DNA of 64,000 nucleotides from assembly GCF_905171775.1 (NCBI RefSeq), contig NC_053489.1, positions 597,040,581 through 597,104,580 of the forward strand, written 5' to 3'. The translations under genes were made by a program, and so were the position numbers. A model generated the notes under the pieces. That model saw only the letters and a list, made by a program, of their open reading frames with translations, was not told the origin of the DNA and searched no databases. Numbering within the stretch: position 1 is the stretch's first letter; every line of letters starts with the position of its first letter. Below are positions 53,350 to 63,364 of this stretch, in pieces. The stretch comes from Rana temporaria (lineage: Eukaryota; Chordata; Amphibia; Anura; Ranidae).

Positions 53350-53742
53350 AGCTGTTACTGAGGCACTCCCCCGCCACCTCCCCGCCTCAGTTTACCAGCT
53401 GGCCATAACCATACCGGGCCTCCTGCGCCTTCCGTCACCTCCTGGAATGATTCACGGCAGCCACGCTTTAGGAAAGACCGCGGCTTCATCTGCGGCCTAG
53501 CTGGCCCGCCGCACCTACACCCAGCAATCTCCCCCAACTACTAACCGTTACTGAGGCATCCCCCCCACCTCCCCGCCTCAGTTTCCAGCCGGCCACAACT
53601 AGACCTGGGCCCCTGCTCCCCCCGCCACCTCCTGGAACAATTTGTGGCGTCCACAACTGGGAAAGACCGCGGCTTTACCCGTGGCCTAGTTGGCACGCCG
53701 CACCTACACCCAGCAATCTCCCCCAACCACTGGTAAATTTTG
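53350..53742. repeat. 194-bp tandem duplication, two units
   Basis: GTTACTGAGGCA at 53353 and 53547 start two similar units. Both contain CACCTCCCCGCCTCAGTTT, GAAAGACCGCGGCTT and CACCTACACCCAGCAATCTC in the same order. The units are C-rich and have visible substitutions and small indels. No convincing frame. Confidence 0.88.
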
Positions 53743-53752
53743 TTTTGGTGCA

Positions 53753-53840
53753 GCATCGCACTTCCACTCAATTGTCAGTTAAAACAACGCAGCGCCATTT
53801 TGCAAAAAATGTCCCGGTCATTAAGCAGCCAAATCTTCTG
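53753..53840. repeat. Fragment of the TTAA MITE family
   Basis: CGCACTTCCACTCAATTGTCAGTTAAAACAACGCAGCGCC resembles 21864-21968 and the right end of 14324-15317. No ends remain. Confidence 0.6.
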
Positions 53841-53849
53841 GTCTGTTAT

Positions 53850-54012
53850 GGGTTAATGGCTGTGTGTTGAGTTATTTTTAGGGGACAGCAAATTGACACT
53901 GTTATACAAGCTGTACACTCTCTACTTTATATTGTAGCAAAGTTTAATTTCTTCAGTGTTGTCACATGAAAAGATATCATAAGGGGGGTGTACTCACTTT
54001 TGCGAGATACTG
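53850..54012 (+). mobile_element. Right terminal repeat of the 4505-type Tc1
   Basis: Reverse-complement match to the first ~200 bp at 4505, ending TGTACTCACTTTTGCGAGATACTG before TA (54013-54014). The transposase is absent. Confidence 0.85.
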
Positions 54013-54242
54013 TATATATATATATATACACACAGTGTAACTTTTTTGCATTTCATTGCAGTAAATACATTCTGAAACTGCTAAAATCAGGTACCTAATA
54101 TTTCTCTATATTACAGATAACTGAACCTATGGTGCCATGCATATTTTAGATGATTTCAAATAGCATGTGTAGTTTAAGAAACCTTTAACCAATCAACAAT
54201 TTTCCACTCTAGCTCTTGCTCATCATTTGAAGAACCCATATT

Positions 54243-54544
54243 TTTTATTTTTATTTTTTTTCACCTCAGAGAACTCAATCAGAAGACTTAATCAATTTTG
54301 CGTTCATTTGCTGTCTCCATCTTAGTTCACATCATAGTAGGAAAATGCTTCAAAGCTTTTCTTATTACGTACATATGCATAAGTATAAAGAGCCTATTCT
54401 AGCCCGGAATAAAAATTCAAAAATACAAAAGGTGCTTAAATTTCCAATTATTACACATTCCCTCGCCCCAACCCACCCCCCAAGCCACTCCCCCCCACCC
54501 CACCCCCCTCTCTCCGAACATCCATCCCGCATTGTGTCTCCATA
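54243..54544 (-). mobile_element. Short 5'-truncated LINE of the Y family
   Basis: A 302-bp insertion flanked by the 15-bp duplication TGAAGAACCCATATT (54228-54242 and 54545-54559). Only the 3' UTR is present: TCAGAGAACTCAATCAGAAG and CCACCCCCCAAGCCAC match 31335-31570, the 3' UTR of LINE Y. The T-run at its left is the poly(A) tail. Confidence 0.92.
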
Positions 54545-54811
54545 TGAAGAACCCATATTAAGCAGGAAATATATTTGTACTTTAATCAATGCTTCTAATT
54601 ATATTAGTATCTTCACCTTTATTCTTCCTGAAAAAATATTCAGAAATACTGATGCTAGATAGAGAGACTTCATAAGCCACCCACACAAGCTCAGTTTTTT
54701 TTAGTCAAATAGTTCTAAAAGTTCCTATTCTGACAGGGCATTCAGCTTCAACAAAATGATGACTAATCAGCTTACACTGAAATGCATAGTATCCTCCTCT
54801 GACCAACTCTT

Positions 54812-55370
54812 TTTTTTTTGTTCAATATTTTTATTGAGGTTTATAAAAAAAAAAACATAAAATATGAATATTATCTGCTATACAATAGGAGCTAGTAAAT
54901 GGTATTGCATGAAAGGGTACAAATGACAGATCAATAATAACAGACATGAGTGAACATTGTAAGGCATTCGGGGTGCAGAATGTAAGGTGCAGAGTATTGT
55001 CTAGCTCCCCCAGACACCCCATCTGGGAACAAACTGTGCCGTGAGGGGAAGTCAACACGTCCAACGTTTCTTGTTCAAACATTTTATTAAGGTTTATCAA
55101 AATATGATACATAAATATCAAACAGAATAGGACTAAAAAATTAGGAAACATTTCCCAAATACAAGTGATCAATTAATTGCAAGTTATAACAAAAAACACA
55201 TTGGGTAATAATTGTACAATAAACAGAGCAGAATAACTATGGAAAAAGGGTCATGCTATATCAGGTACATAGTTTACGGATGAGGACAATGCCAATAGTT
55301 AATCATAGGAACAGGAAGACATATTTAGAATGGGAGGCTGTTAGGGATGTTGGTAATAAATGATGAAATG
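54812..55370 (-). mobile_element. Two LINE 3'-end fragments
   Basis: TTTTTTTTTTTGTTCAATAT with TTTTATTGAGGTTTATAAAA at 54810, and TGTTCAAACATTTTATTAAG with GTTTATCAAAATATG at 55070, are both typical L1-type 3' ends in minus orientation. No coding part is visible. The second fragment abuts the 5' end of LINE W. Confidence 0.55.
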
Positions 55371-55449
55371 GGGGCGTGGCCTGGACATGCAGCGGTAGAG
55401 ACGTGTTTCTTTGGAGCTCCAGCGCCGACATTGCTAAAAGCTGTTATCG

Positions 55450-56570
55450 TTGCTACTTCCCAGACCCTTAAACCCGGTTGCCATGAGGAAGAAGTCGGGT
55501 AAGACTTTCCCTAAGCCTGGGACACCCTTGGGCTCCATTAAAAGATTTCTCTCCATGGAGTCGGGAGATGCGGAGGTCGCGGACGGCCTAGGCCGCATTA
55601 CACGTGGCAGTAGCTCCGGCGGGGGTCCGCCCCCCGCCGCAAGACAGAGCACAGACATCATTCGCCTGCCTCGGCGGTCTGCTCGGAAGGTGAGGAGAGT
55701 TCCCCTGGACGGTCAGGTATCACAGCCCTGGTGGAGGATTTCCCGACCAAAGCCGAGTTTGCCTCTATGTTCCGGGGCCTGGAACGCTCGATCAAGAAGG
55801 ATCTCTCTGCGGTGAGGGGAGACTTGGCACTGGTGTTGGAACGAGTAGAGGAGTCTGAACTCCATTTGGACCGCCACGTGCCCACCATTAGAGACCTGCA
55901 ATCCACAACAAGGTCCCTCACAATAGCGCACAGGATGGCCCTGTATAAGATCGAGGACCAGGAGAACCACGCCAGAAGGAACAACATTCGTCTCAGGGGG
56001 CTCCCTGAGGCGACGGGAGATGATGACCTCTTACACTCGGTCCGCGACATCTTCAATGGCCTACTAGGCCTCCCGGCAGACCATCCACTCAAACTGGATA
56101 GGGTTCACAGGGCCCTACGTCCCCACAATCTGACCTCTGATACCCCAAGAGACGTGATCTGCAGGCTCCACTATTATGAGGAAAAAGAACGCATCATGCG
56201 GAAGGCCCGAGAATCTACTACCATAGATTTTGACGGCGCTACAATATCTCTATTTCCTGACCTAGCCAGAGAGACTCTGGAACGCCGTAGAGCATTGAAG
56301 CCCCTGACGGAGAAACTCAGAGCGGCTTCCATCTCCTATCGCTGGGGCTTTCCGTCGGCTTTCATTGCCCACCATGGAGGTAAGACCGCAGTGCTCCGTT
56401 TTCCTGAAGACCTGGAAAAGTTTTGCTCGGACATTGACATTTCTCCTCCAGAGTTACCTGGCTGGCAGGATGTCATCCCCTCCCTGCCCACCGCCCAAAC
56501 CCCCCAGTGGCGAAATGTAGGCCGCGGACATCGTTCCGCCACACTGGAGGCCCCTCCGCAGCCGGAGTAA
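55450..56570 (+). pseudogene. LINE W ORF1, one frameshift
   Basis: The likely start is the Met at 55483 (MRKKSGKTFPKPGTPLG). The N-terminus is basic and Gly/Pro-rich. A frameshift near 55722 leads into the frame 55731-56570. That frame has DFPTKAEFASMFRGLERS, a coiled coil (about VRGDLALVLERVEESELHLDR) and the RRM entrance KIEDQENHARRNNIRLRG. It then has LDRVHRALRPHN, TPRDVICRLHYYEEKERIM and the C-terminal core FPDLARETLERRRALKPL…YRWGFPSAFIAHHGGKTAVLRFPEDLEKF. This is the RNA-binding, chaperone-like subunit of the LINE ribonucleoprotein. It is very similar in layout to LINE Z ORF1. With one extra frameshift corrected it would be near full length. Confidence 0.9.
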
Positions 56571-57331
56571 AGTGTATGAGGTCGACAGAGGCCTCTTAGT
56601 CCCTCTTTTTCGTACCTCCTCATACCCGTCTGGGGGACCCAGCCTAGTCGCTCTACGTTTTCACTGTCTTTCTGACAATGTAAGGCCCCGAGCGCTGTGT
56701 TGTGCTCTCTCCCCCCTGGGATGGCATTACTTTGATGCACAAGATAGTGTACCCTGCCGGGGGCCTTCTTGGCATTTTTTATTTATTTGAGAATTGACTA
56801 TGTTTTTCTTTTTGCACAAATCACCATGCGGGTTGTTTGACCATGTTCTTAAGCTTCGTTGGAGGCCCTACCTCTTTATCTTGCTTAAACGGTTTAAAGT
56901 GGTTAAGTTTGTGTTATGTTATTGTTGCAATGTGTTAATTGTCGGCGCTGGGATTCCTCAGCGGCGACCATGACTTTTTCGGTGCTCGCCGCCGGATCCC
57001 GGTGTGGTTCCGCCCCTTTCCCGAGGGCGTGCGGCGCGTCCCCACACTCCTATGGCGTGGTCCCCTCGGGGGCTGAGGCCGTGGGGAGGTCGGCTCGCTC
57101 GCATTGCCCTCCTTTGCACAGCATTCCCTTGCGTGCACTTGCAGGTTGCTCCCCCTCGGGGGCTAGTAGTGTTTTTTGTGTTGTTATTTTCTGTCTCTCT
57201 CTTCTTCCCTTTTCTCTGAATCTATGGCTTTTCCCTTCTATTCCCCTCCCCCCCATGCCCCTTGTTTTTTCCCTCCGCTGCAGGTGCCACCTCGCTTGTG
57301 ATGTCGATTCGCTGCCTCGTCGTGAAATCCA

Positions 57332-58204
57332 ATGGCCACGCTGAATTTGATCTCCCTGAACGTTAGAGGTTTGCACTCCCCAGGTAAGAGACATAACCTG
57401 TACAGGGAGCTGGGTCGCCTGCATGGGGACATTGTGCTCTTGCAGGAAACCCACCTTACGCATACTACCTCTGTGAAGCTTACTTCTTCTCAATTCCCAC
57501 AATGGTATTATAGCCTGTCCGATGTTTCTAAATCTAAAGGTGTGGCCATTGGGTTTCGCAGGGGGACCCCTTTTACGTTGGAAACCATGCTTAGTGATGA
57601 CTTGGGTCGCTTCCTATTCTTGCGGGGTAGCCTGGGTAACATGCCGTGTACTATCGCCACTCTATACGCCCCCAACAGAGATCAGGTCGCCTTTATAGCC
57701 TCTACCCTTAAAAAACGAAGCGATTTTGCACAGGGCTGCATTCTCCTCGCCGGGGACTTTAATGTGTCCCTAGAGCCCTCTCTTGATACATCCCTGGGCC
57801 AGTCATGTATTTCGCAGAGACGCCTATCGTATCTGCGTAAATGCTTACATAATGTTCAATTGATGGACGTGTGGCGGGTCATGCATACCCGTACGAAAGA
57901 CTATACTCATTATTCCCACTTGCACCAATCTCACTCCAGGGTAGACCTCTTTTTCATAGATCACCACCATCTTCCCCTTTCAACGGCCTCAAAGATAGCC
58001 GCCACTACTATATCGGATCATGCCCCGATCATTCTCACACTAAATGTGCCCTCTATTCCCTGTAGGTCCACGAATTGGAAGCTCAATGATAATCTTCTCT
58101 CGGAAGAGGTTGACAGGAAGGTGCTTCAGAGCGACCTTTCTTGCTACTTCACTGAAAATCAATCCCCAGACGTCTCTCCAGGTACCCTATGCATGGTAAA
58201 TTAA
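57332..58204 (+). pseudogene. LINE W ORF2 endonuclease part
   Basis: A 290-residue open frame starting MATLNLISLNVRGLHSPGKR (N-box at 7-10). Other boxes are LLQETHL with the metal-binding Glu, LYAPNRDQVAF, LAGDFNVSL, MDVWRVMH and the end-of-domain ISDHAPIILTL. It continues into NWKLNDNLLSEEV of the linker and ends at CMVN. A small deletion and frameshift near 58190 remove the WEAHK block: the next frame starts MHGKLIELGSRKKRER, where family members have …RGKLI. Endonuclease residues look intact. It would nick genomic DNA to prime reverse transcription. Confidence 0.9.
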
Positions 58205-60372
58205 TTGAATTGGGCTCGAGAAAGAAAAGGGAACGTACCTTTCACCAGTCAGAACTGATCAAAACCATTGAAGATCTGAAACGTCAACATAAGTCCGGTC
58301 GCGCTACAGCGACCTTTCATGTTTTGACCCAGAAGCTTGAGGAGCTGAGAGCTTTATATCACTTAGACCAGAAACAAACCTATCGCATAGTAGCTCAACG
58401 CATGCATGAATGGGGTAACAGACCAGGTCGCCTGTTGGCTCGTTCACTGCAACAAAAAAAGTCAGCTGCTTTCGTAGCGCGGATAAAAACTGCCCAAGGT
58501 TCCATGACACATGATACGCCCGCTATCGCACGTGAATTCCGCTCGTTCTACCAGGCTCTGTACCATGTCCACAGTACGGTTGGAAACGGAGAGGTTAAGT
58601 CCCAACTTATCAACGAATACTTATCCCAGGCTAATTTACCTAGACTGTCGGCGGATAAATTAACAGCTTTAGACGGGGAGATCACTGCTTCGGAGATACG
58701 AATGGCATTAAAATCTACGGCTTCTGGTAAAGCCCCGGGACCAGATGGGTTCACGGTGCACTACTATCGATCCTTTGCTGATTTATTGATCCCACGCTTG
58801 ACCGGTTATGCCAATTCTATCTCGGAGAACAGTGCCTTCCGGCCTGAAACTCATATCACAGTCATCCCCAAACCGGGTAAAGATCCCTGCATTTGCGGGA
58901 GCTACAGACCCATCTCTTTGTTGAATATTGACGCCAAGCTTTACTCAAAGGTCATTGCGAATAGACTTCTCCCGTTGCTCCCCCACTGGGTCTCCATGGA
59001 CCAGTCAGGTTTTATTCCTGGCAGGCAGGCACGGGATAACTCCCTCCGCACCCTTTCATTGATGTCCTATGTTCGTCGATCCTCCCAGCCCACCCTTCTC
59101 CTATCTACAGATGCTGAGAAAGCGTTTGACAGGGTGGACTGGGGGTATCTCATGGCGACCCTTTCTTTTCTTGGCATAGGCCCCATCTTATTGTCCCGTA
59201 TTTCGGCCCTTTATTCCGCCCCCACTGCCCAACTCCGTGTTAATGGCACCCTGAGTGAATCCTTCACATTATACAATGGCACCCGGCAGGGTTGTCCCCT
59301 CTCCCCTATTTTATTCGCCCTATCCCTCGAACCCTTCCTGTCTTCGATTAGATCAAATCCCAATATTCGCGGAATTACGGTTGGCCTCACTGAACATAAA
59401 TATGCCGCTTACGCGGATGATATCCTCTTCTATATACAACAACCTCTCACCTCCCTCCCTAACCTGATGTCCGCTTTTTCGAAATTTAGTATCATCTCAA
59501 ATTTTAAAATCAACATGTCCAAATCCGAAATCTTGAACCTCACCGTCCCGAACACGCTCGCCACTCATCTGAAGGAATCCTTTCCTTTTAATTGGCAGCC
59601 TCAATCCCTTAAATACCTAGGCATTTTCTTGACCCCTAACCTCTCCTCATTGTTCCGAGCTAACTACATGCCCCTATTGAACACTATTAAAGCTGACCTA
59701 CAAAAATGGTCCCAACTTGCTCATTCCTGGTTGGGGAGAATCAGCGTGGTGAAGATGAACATATTACCCAGGCTACTGTTCCTGTTTCAAATGATCCCTT
59801 TTAAGGTCCCAGTAGGTTTCTTTACTTTAATTAGATCCCTCTTATGTAAGTATATTTGGCATGGGAGGCGACCCAGGTTAGCTAGATCCACTCTTATCAG
59901 ATCTAAGTCTGATGGAGGCCTTGGCTTACCAGATGTTAAAGGTTACATTTTCTCTACTGTACTCACCAGGATGCTTGACTGGAAATACCATAAGCACTCT
60001 AAATTGTGGGTCTCTCTTGAGGAATCCTTGTGTGCTACTGATCTTTCTTCTCAGATGTGGATCCCCAGACAATGCAGATCTCTGGCCGCATCCACCTCCC
60101 CTCTTACATTCTCAACATTGATGATATGGGACTCACTGTGTCGAACCCACAACTGGGTTCATAATTTCCCTTTGATGCCTCTAGCTGGACACAACTACTT
60201 CCCTCCAGGGAATACGTACACCTCAGGGAAAACTTGGTCCTTTGGCTCCGCGAGGATTCTTCACCAGGTGCTCACCCCCACTGGAATTGCACCTTTGTCT
60301 GTGTTGCTGGGTCCCCCCCCCCGTACCTCTTATGGAACAATGGAAATACCACCAACTATCTGCCTTTTTTAA
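58189..60372 (+). pseudogene. LINE W ORF2 reverse transcriptase part, open frame
   Basis: A 727-residue open frame carrying the whole RT. Motifs in order are FRSFYQALYHVH, SGKAPGPDGFTVHYYR, VIPKPGKDPCICGSYRPISLL, MDQSGFIPGRQARDNS, LSTDAEKAFDRVDW, GTRQGCPLSPILFALSLEP and AYADDILFYIQQPLTSL (catalytic YADD), followed by SLKYLGIFLTPNLSSLF and the thumb IILPRLLF-like block (NILPRLLFLFQMIPF). It ends at 60372 after a run of ten C (60313-60322), where the frame slips. All RT boxes appear canonical, so this copy is fairly young despite its frameshifts. Confidence 0.92.
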
Positions 60373-60850
60373 ATCGCTGCCGCGCCCACTCCGAGGCCTT
60401 ACGGACTTATCCACTATTGAACTCGCTTTTAGTGAGGAACAACCCCCAGAAAGGCCTCTCTCGTATTTCTACAAAGCCCTCCTTTCTCTGTCGACCAAGG
60501 GTCAGCCCATTTTTCTGCATAACTGGGAACAAGACCTCAATAAATCCTGAGTCCCAAAAGTCCAAGATTTTGTGTCTAGCCCACACCTCTTCAATCTCCT
60601 CCAGGACAGCAGAGGTTAACTATAAAGTTCTTACCAGGTTGGACCTTACCCCTGCAACCCTCCATGGGATCTTCCCTCAGACCTCCCCCCTGTGCTGGCG
60701 GGGCTGTGGGAATCGTGCGACACATGCCCACATATGGTGGTATTGCCCAGCTATTCGCCCGTTCTGGCGCTCAGTTCTAGAATGTATGAAGGAAATACAG
60801 GGTTTTGAGACCCCTAGTGATCCCCGGGTTGTGTTGTTACATTGTACAGA
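60242..60850 (+). pseudogene. LINE W ORF2 C-terminal region, two frame changes
   Basis: After the C-run the sense continues in another frame (PLMEQWKYHQLSAFFKSLPRPL…FYKALLSL…NWEQDLNKS) to about 60550. It then moves to a third frame (HTSSISSRTAEVNYKVLTRLDLTPATLHGIFP…CWRGCGNRATHAHIWWYCP) ending near 60857. The last block is the zinc knuckle, here C-x3-C-x7-H-x4-C, with one extra spacing residue relative to LINE Z. The PLE boundary at 60851 cuts the final ~100 residues. Confidence 0.87.
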
Positions 60851-61238
60851 CCTGTAAGGCAGTATCAGACTCAACAAAATCAATGAGACTTGGACAGTGA
60901 GTACATATGAAGAGATCAAGGAGACTCCCCCACAATCAGGTGAGTACCCGGATCAATAAATCGTGAATAATGAGTGTATCGACTCAAACCACATTTCCAA
61001 TCAACAGGGAAGTGAAATCCACAATGTAAAAAACTGTGCACATGAATGAAAACAAGTAACTGTGATATTCATAAAGTGTCAAAGTAGAAAAGAACAATGG
61101 TTGTCATGAACCATGAAGTCCCATTTAGTGCATATAAATAATTTGTATGCATAAAGTTTATACAGTCCCAGGGAACATCAATCTTTATGGTAAACGGTGT
61201 ATTATCTCCAGACAAAATCAGCAGTAGAAATAAATAAG
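60851..61238. repeat. Left arm of perfect 388-bp inverted repeat
   Basis: Starts CCTGTAAGGCAGTATCAGAC and ends AGTAGAAATAAATAAG. By eye it is identical in reverse complement to 61718-62105 over all 388 bases. Confidence 0.95.
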
Positions 61239-61681
61239 TTGTACCCTTACCGGATGGAGTAGACCCACATCTCACCATACGGTGGGGGGTCTTCAAGGCT
61301 TGCGTAGGCCGATTGCCTTACAGGGGTAACTCTCCAGACACTCCTAAAGCGCTTTTCCGGTAGGACCTTTCCACTCTGATTGAACCAGGGATCTGGAACT
61401 GGTGACAGTGATGATGATATTCCTGGAGGTAGTTGGAGTTCTCAGGGGATCCAGTGTACCAGTATAAATTAAAAAGAAAAGAAAAAACACCTCCTCATCG
61501 CATAAAAAATTTATTAAAAATTTTCAAAAATAAGGATAAGCTCCCAAAAGTCTCAAATAAGGGATTCTCAATAAACCATTATCACACCAAAAAAGAAAGC
61601 AGCACTGCAAAAGCAATCTTAGCATCAAGGCACACACACTTCAGAGAAGGATAAAAGTAGCTGTGCGCAGTGTGGGATGGA

Positions 61682-61717
61682 TATGATCAGATGCCCGACC
61701 GGTTTCGTATCAAAATA
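61682..61717 (-). other. CGAAAC hairpin motif at the arm junction
   Basis: On the minus strand the sequence runs AAGTATTTTGATACGAAACC and then GGTCGGGC. AAGTAT and ATAC can pair as a short stem before GAAAC, as in the hammerhead motifs of PLEs. The CUGAUGA strand that should lie just upstream is missing because the inverted arm starts there. Inference. Confidence 0.4.
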
Positions 61718-62105
61718 CTTATTTATTTCTACTGCTGATTTTGTCTGGAGATAATACACCGTTTACCATAAAGATTGATGTTCCCTGGGACTGTATAAAC
61801 TTTATGCATACAAATTATTTATATGCACTAAATGGGACTTCATGGTTCATGACAACCATTGTTCTTTTCTACTTTGACACTTTATGAATATCACAGTTAC
61901 TTGTTTTCATTCATGTGCACAGTTTTTTACATTGTGGATTTCACTTCCCTGTTGATTGGAAATGTGGTTTGAGTCGATACACTCATTATTCACGATTTAT
62001 TGATCCGGGTACTCACCTGATTGTGGGGGAGTCTCCTTGATCTCTTCATATGTACTCACTGTCCAAGTCTCATTGATTTTGTTGAGTCTGATACTGCCTT
62101 ACAGG
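61718..62105. repeat. Right arm of perfect 388-bp inverted repeat
   Basis: Partner of 60851-61238. It is continuous with the PLE leader and ORF1, so it is probably the native copy. Confidence 0.93.
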
Positions 62106-62257
62106 GCATTTGTGTTTTTATTGGCGCCACATTTTTCTTTATATTTTGTCTTACAGTTTTTCCATGTTGTGTCGGCAGCCTTACACACTATATTTTTTTA
62201 CCAACACATTGTAATATAGCGCACTATTATATATATTTTTTCACTGTACCTTAGGAT

Positions 62258-63364
62258 TTGTTTATATTGCTGCAATTTACAATGGATGTTTTTGACTACC
62301 GCAGTAGTCGACCGTTTAGTACAGAGGGAGTATTCACCATTCTTAATACTGATTCTGAGGTTGGTGGTCTCTTCCTCAGACTCAGGAACGTGATGACCTC
62401 GGAATTGCATCTCCAGTGGGATGTGGCATTCCTGGAGCATTATGTCAAAGAAGACATGGTTCCCAGGGGATTAAGGTGGGATGTACACCCCCAACAGGGG
62501 GACCCAGACTTTGATTCCTGGTTCCAATTTTTTAATTCAAAGGGCATTTCCCTTTTGAAATTTTTAATAGAAAAGAAGAAAACTAGGATGACCGCTCTAG
62601 ATAGAGAAATAAAGGAAATTAAGGAGAAACTCCTATCTTCAAAATCTACTACAGAATATATTACATTATCAACCAACTTGAGGAATCACTTAGAGAAGGA
62701 AGAAAAAGACCAAAAGAACAAAAAACAGAAGAAGTATACAAGGGATTTTGCTGATTATAAGGCCGGGTCAGTATTCAGCTGGCAGGCCAAAATAAGCGCT
62801 GATTCCAATGTCAATGCTTCCAATTTGGAAATGGAGGTATCACAGCCCTCCACTAGTGAGGCCAAAGTCCTTTCCTTTTCACAACCATCTATGACTCAGG
62901 TCTCTATGCCTAAAGACATGAGACAAAACACCACTGGAACAGGGCCTAGAACTCCCAACTATTCCAATGGTGGTCCCCCACCCCCAAATAGGGGAAGGGG
63001 TAAAGGTATGAAAGGGAAACCACAAGGTCATAAAGAAAGATCAAGAGATAGATCCTACCATGATCGATCACCTTACAGGAGAGAGGATTATTTTGCTTAC
63101 CCCCCTAGATCATACGGTACACCAGGTGGACCACGTACACCTCGATATGATTATCCATCTAGGACCCACGAGTCCCATTATGGTTATATGGGAAGGGATG
63201 ACGACCATTTTGATCGACCACCCTATAATTATAATCAAAATCTGCCCAAGTCCACCCACCCGGGGGATTTTCACAGGGGACCAGAGAACTTCCCCAGGGG
63301 AGACGAACGAAACGGGGGACGAGAGGGGGGAGGAGGGCCAGGAAGAAAAAGGAGAAGAGTATAA
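62258..63364 (+). CDS. PLE ORF1 protein (unknown biochemical role)
   Basis: A 368-residue open frame. The Met at 62282 (MDVFDYRSSRPFSTEG) is the more likely start. The N-terminal ~130 residues are folded-looking and include LRNVMTSELHLQWDVAFLEHY, WDVHPQQGDPDFDSWFQFF and then a charged helix, TALDREIKEIKEKLLSS. A Lys-rich region (EEKDQKNKKQKKYTRDFADY) follows. The C-terminal ~140 residues are low-complexity, rich in Gly, Arg, Tyr and Pro (RGRGKGMKGKPQGHKERSRD), and end in GRKRRRV, resembling nucleic-acid-binding tails or nuclear signals. I recall an ORF of this type preceding the RT in amphibian PLEs, but its role is unknown to me. It overlaps the RT frame by about 130 bases in the -1 register. 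Confidence 0.82.
   Translation: MFILLQFTMDVFDYRSSRPFSTEGVFTILNTDSEVGGLFLRLRNVMTSELHLQWDVAFLEHYVKEDMVPRGLRWDVHPQQGDPDFDSWFQFFNSKGISLLKFLIEKKKTRMTALDREIKEIKEKLLSSKSTTEYITLSTNLRNHLEKEEKDQKNKKQKKYTRDFADYKAGSVFSWQAKISADSNVNASNLEMEVSQPSTSEAKVLSFSQPSMTQVSMPKDMRQNTTGTGPRTPNYSNGGPPPPNRGRGKGMKGKPQGHKERSRDRSYHDRSPYRREDYFAYPPRSYGTPGGPRTPRYDYPSRTHESHYGYMGRDDDHFDRPPYNYNQNLPKSTHPGDFHRGPENFPRGDERNGGREGGGGPGRKRRRV

Larger units (their letters stand above)
55371..60850 (+). mobile_element. L1/Tx1-type LINE (copy W)
   Basis: A plus-strand element beginning GGGGGCGTGGCC, the family start. The order is ORF1 (55483-56570), spacer (56571-57331) and ORF2 (57332-60850). It ends abruptly at the inverted repeat of the PLE at 60851, near the end of ORF2, so the 3' UTR is not seen. 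Several frameshifts inactivate it, but residues are well conserved, including YADD. Confidence 0.9.

Noticed and set aside
53023..53500. Proline-rich open frames
   Set aside because: They lie in C-rich tandem-duplicated DNA, differ between the two units and contain no motif.
57050..57502. 150-residue minus-strand frame opposite LINE W ORF2 start
   Set aside because: It is antisense to the well-supported endonuclease frame and has no family motif.
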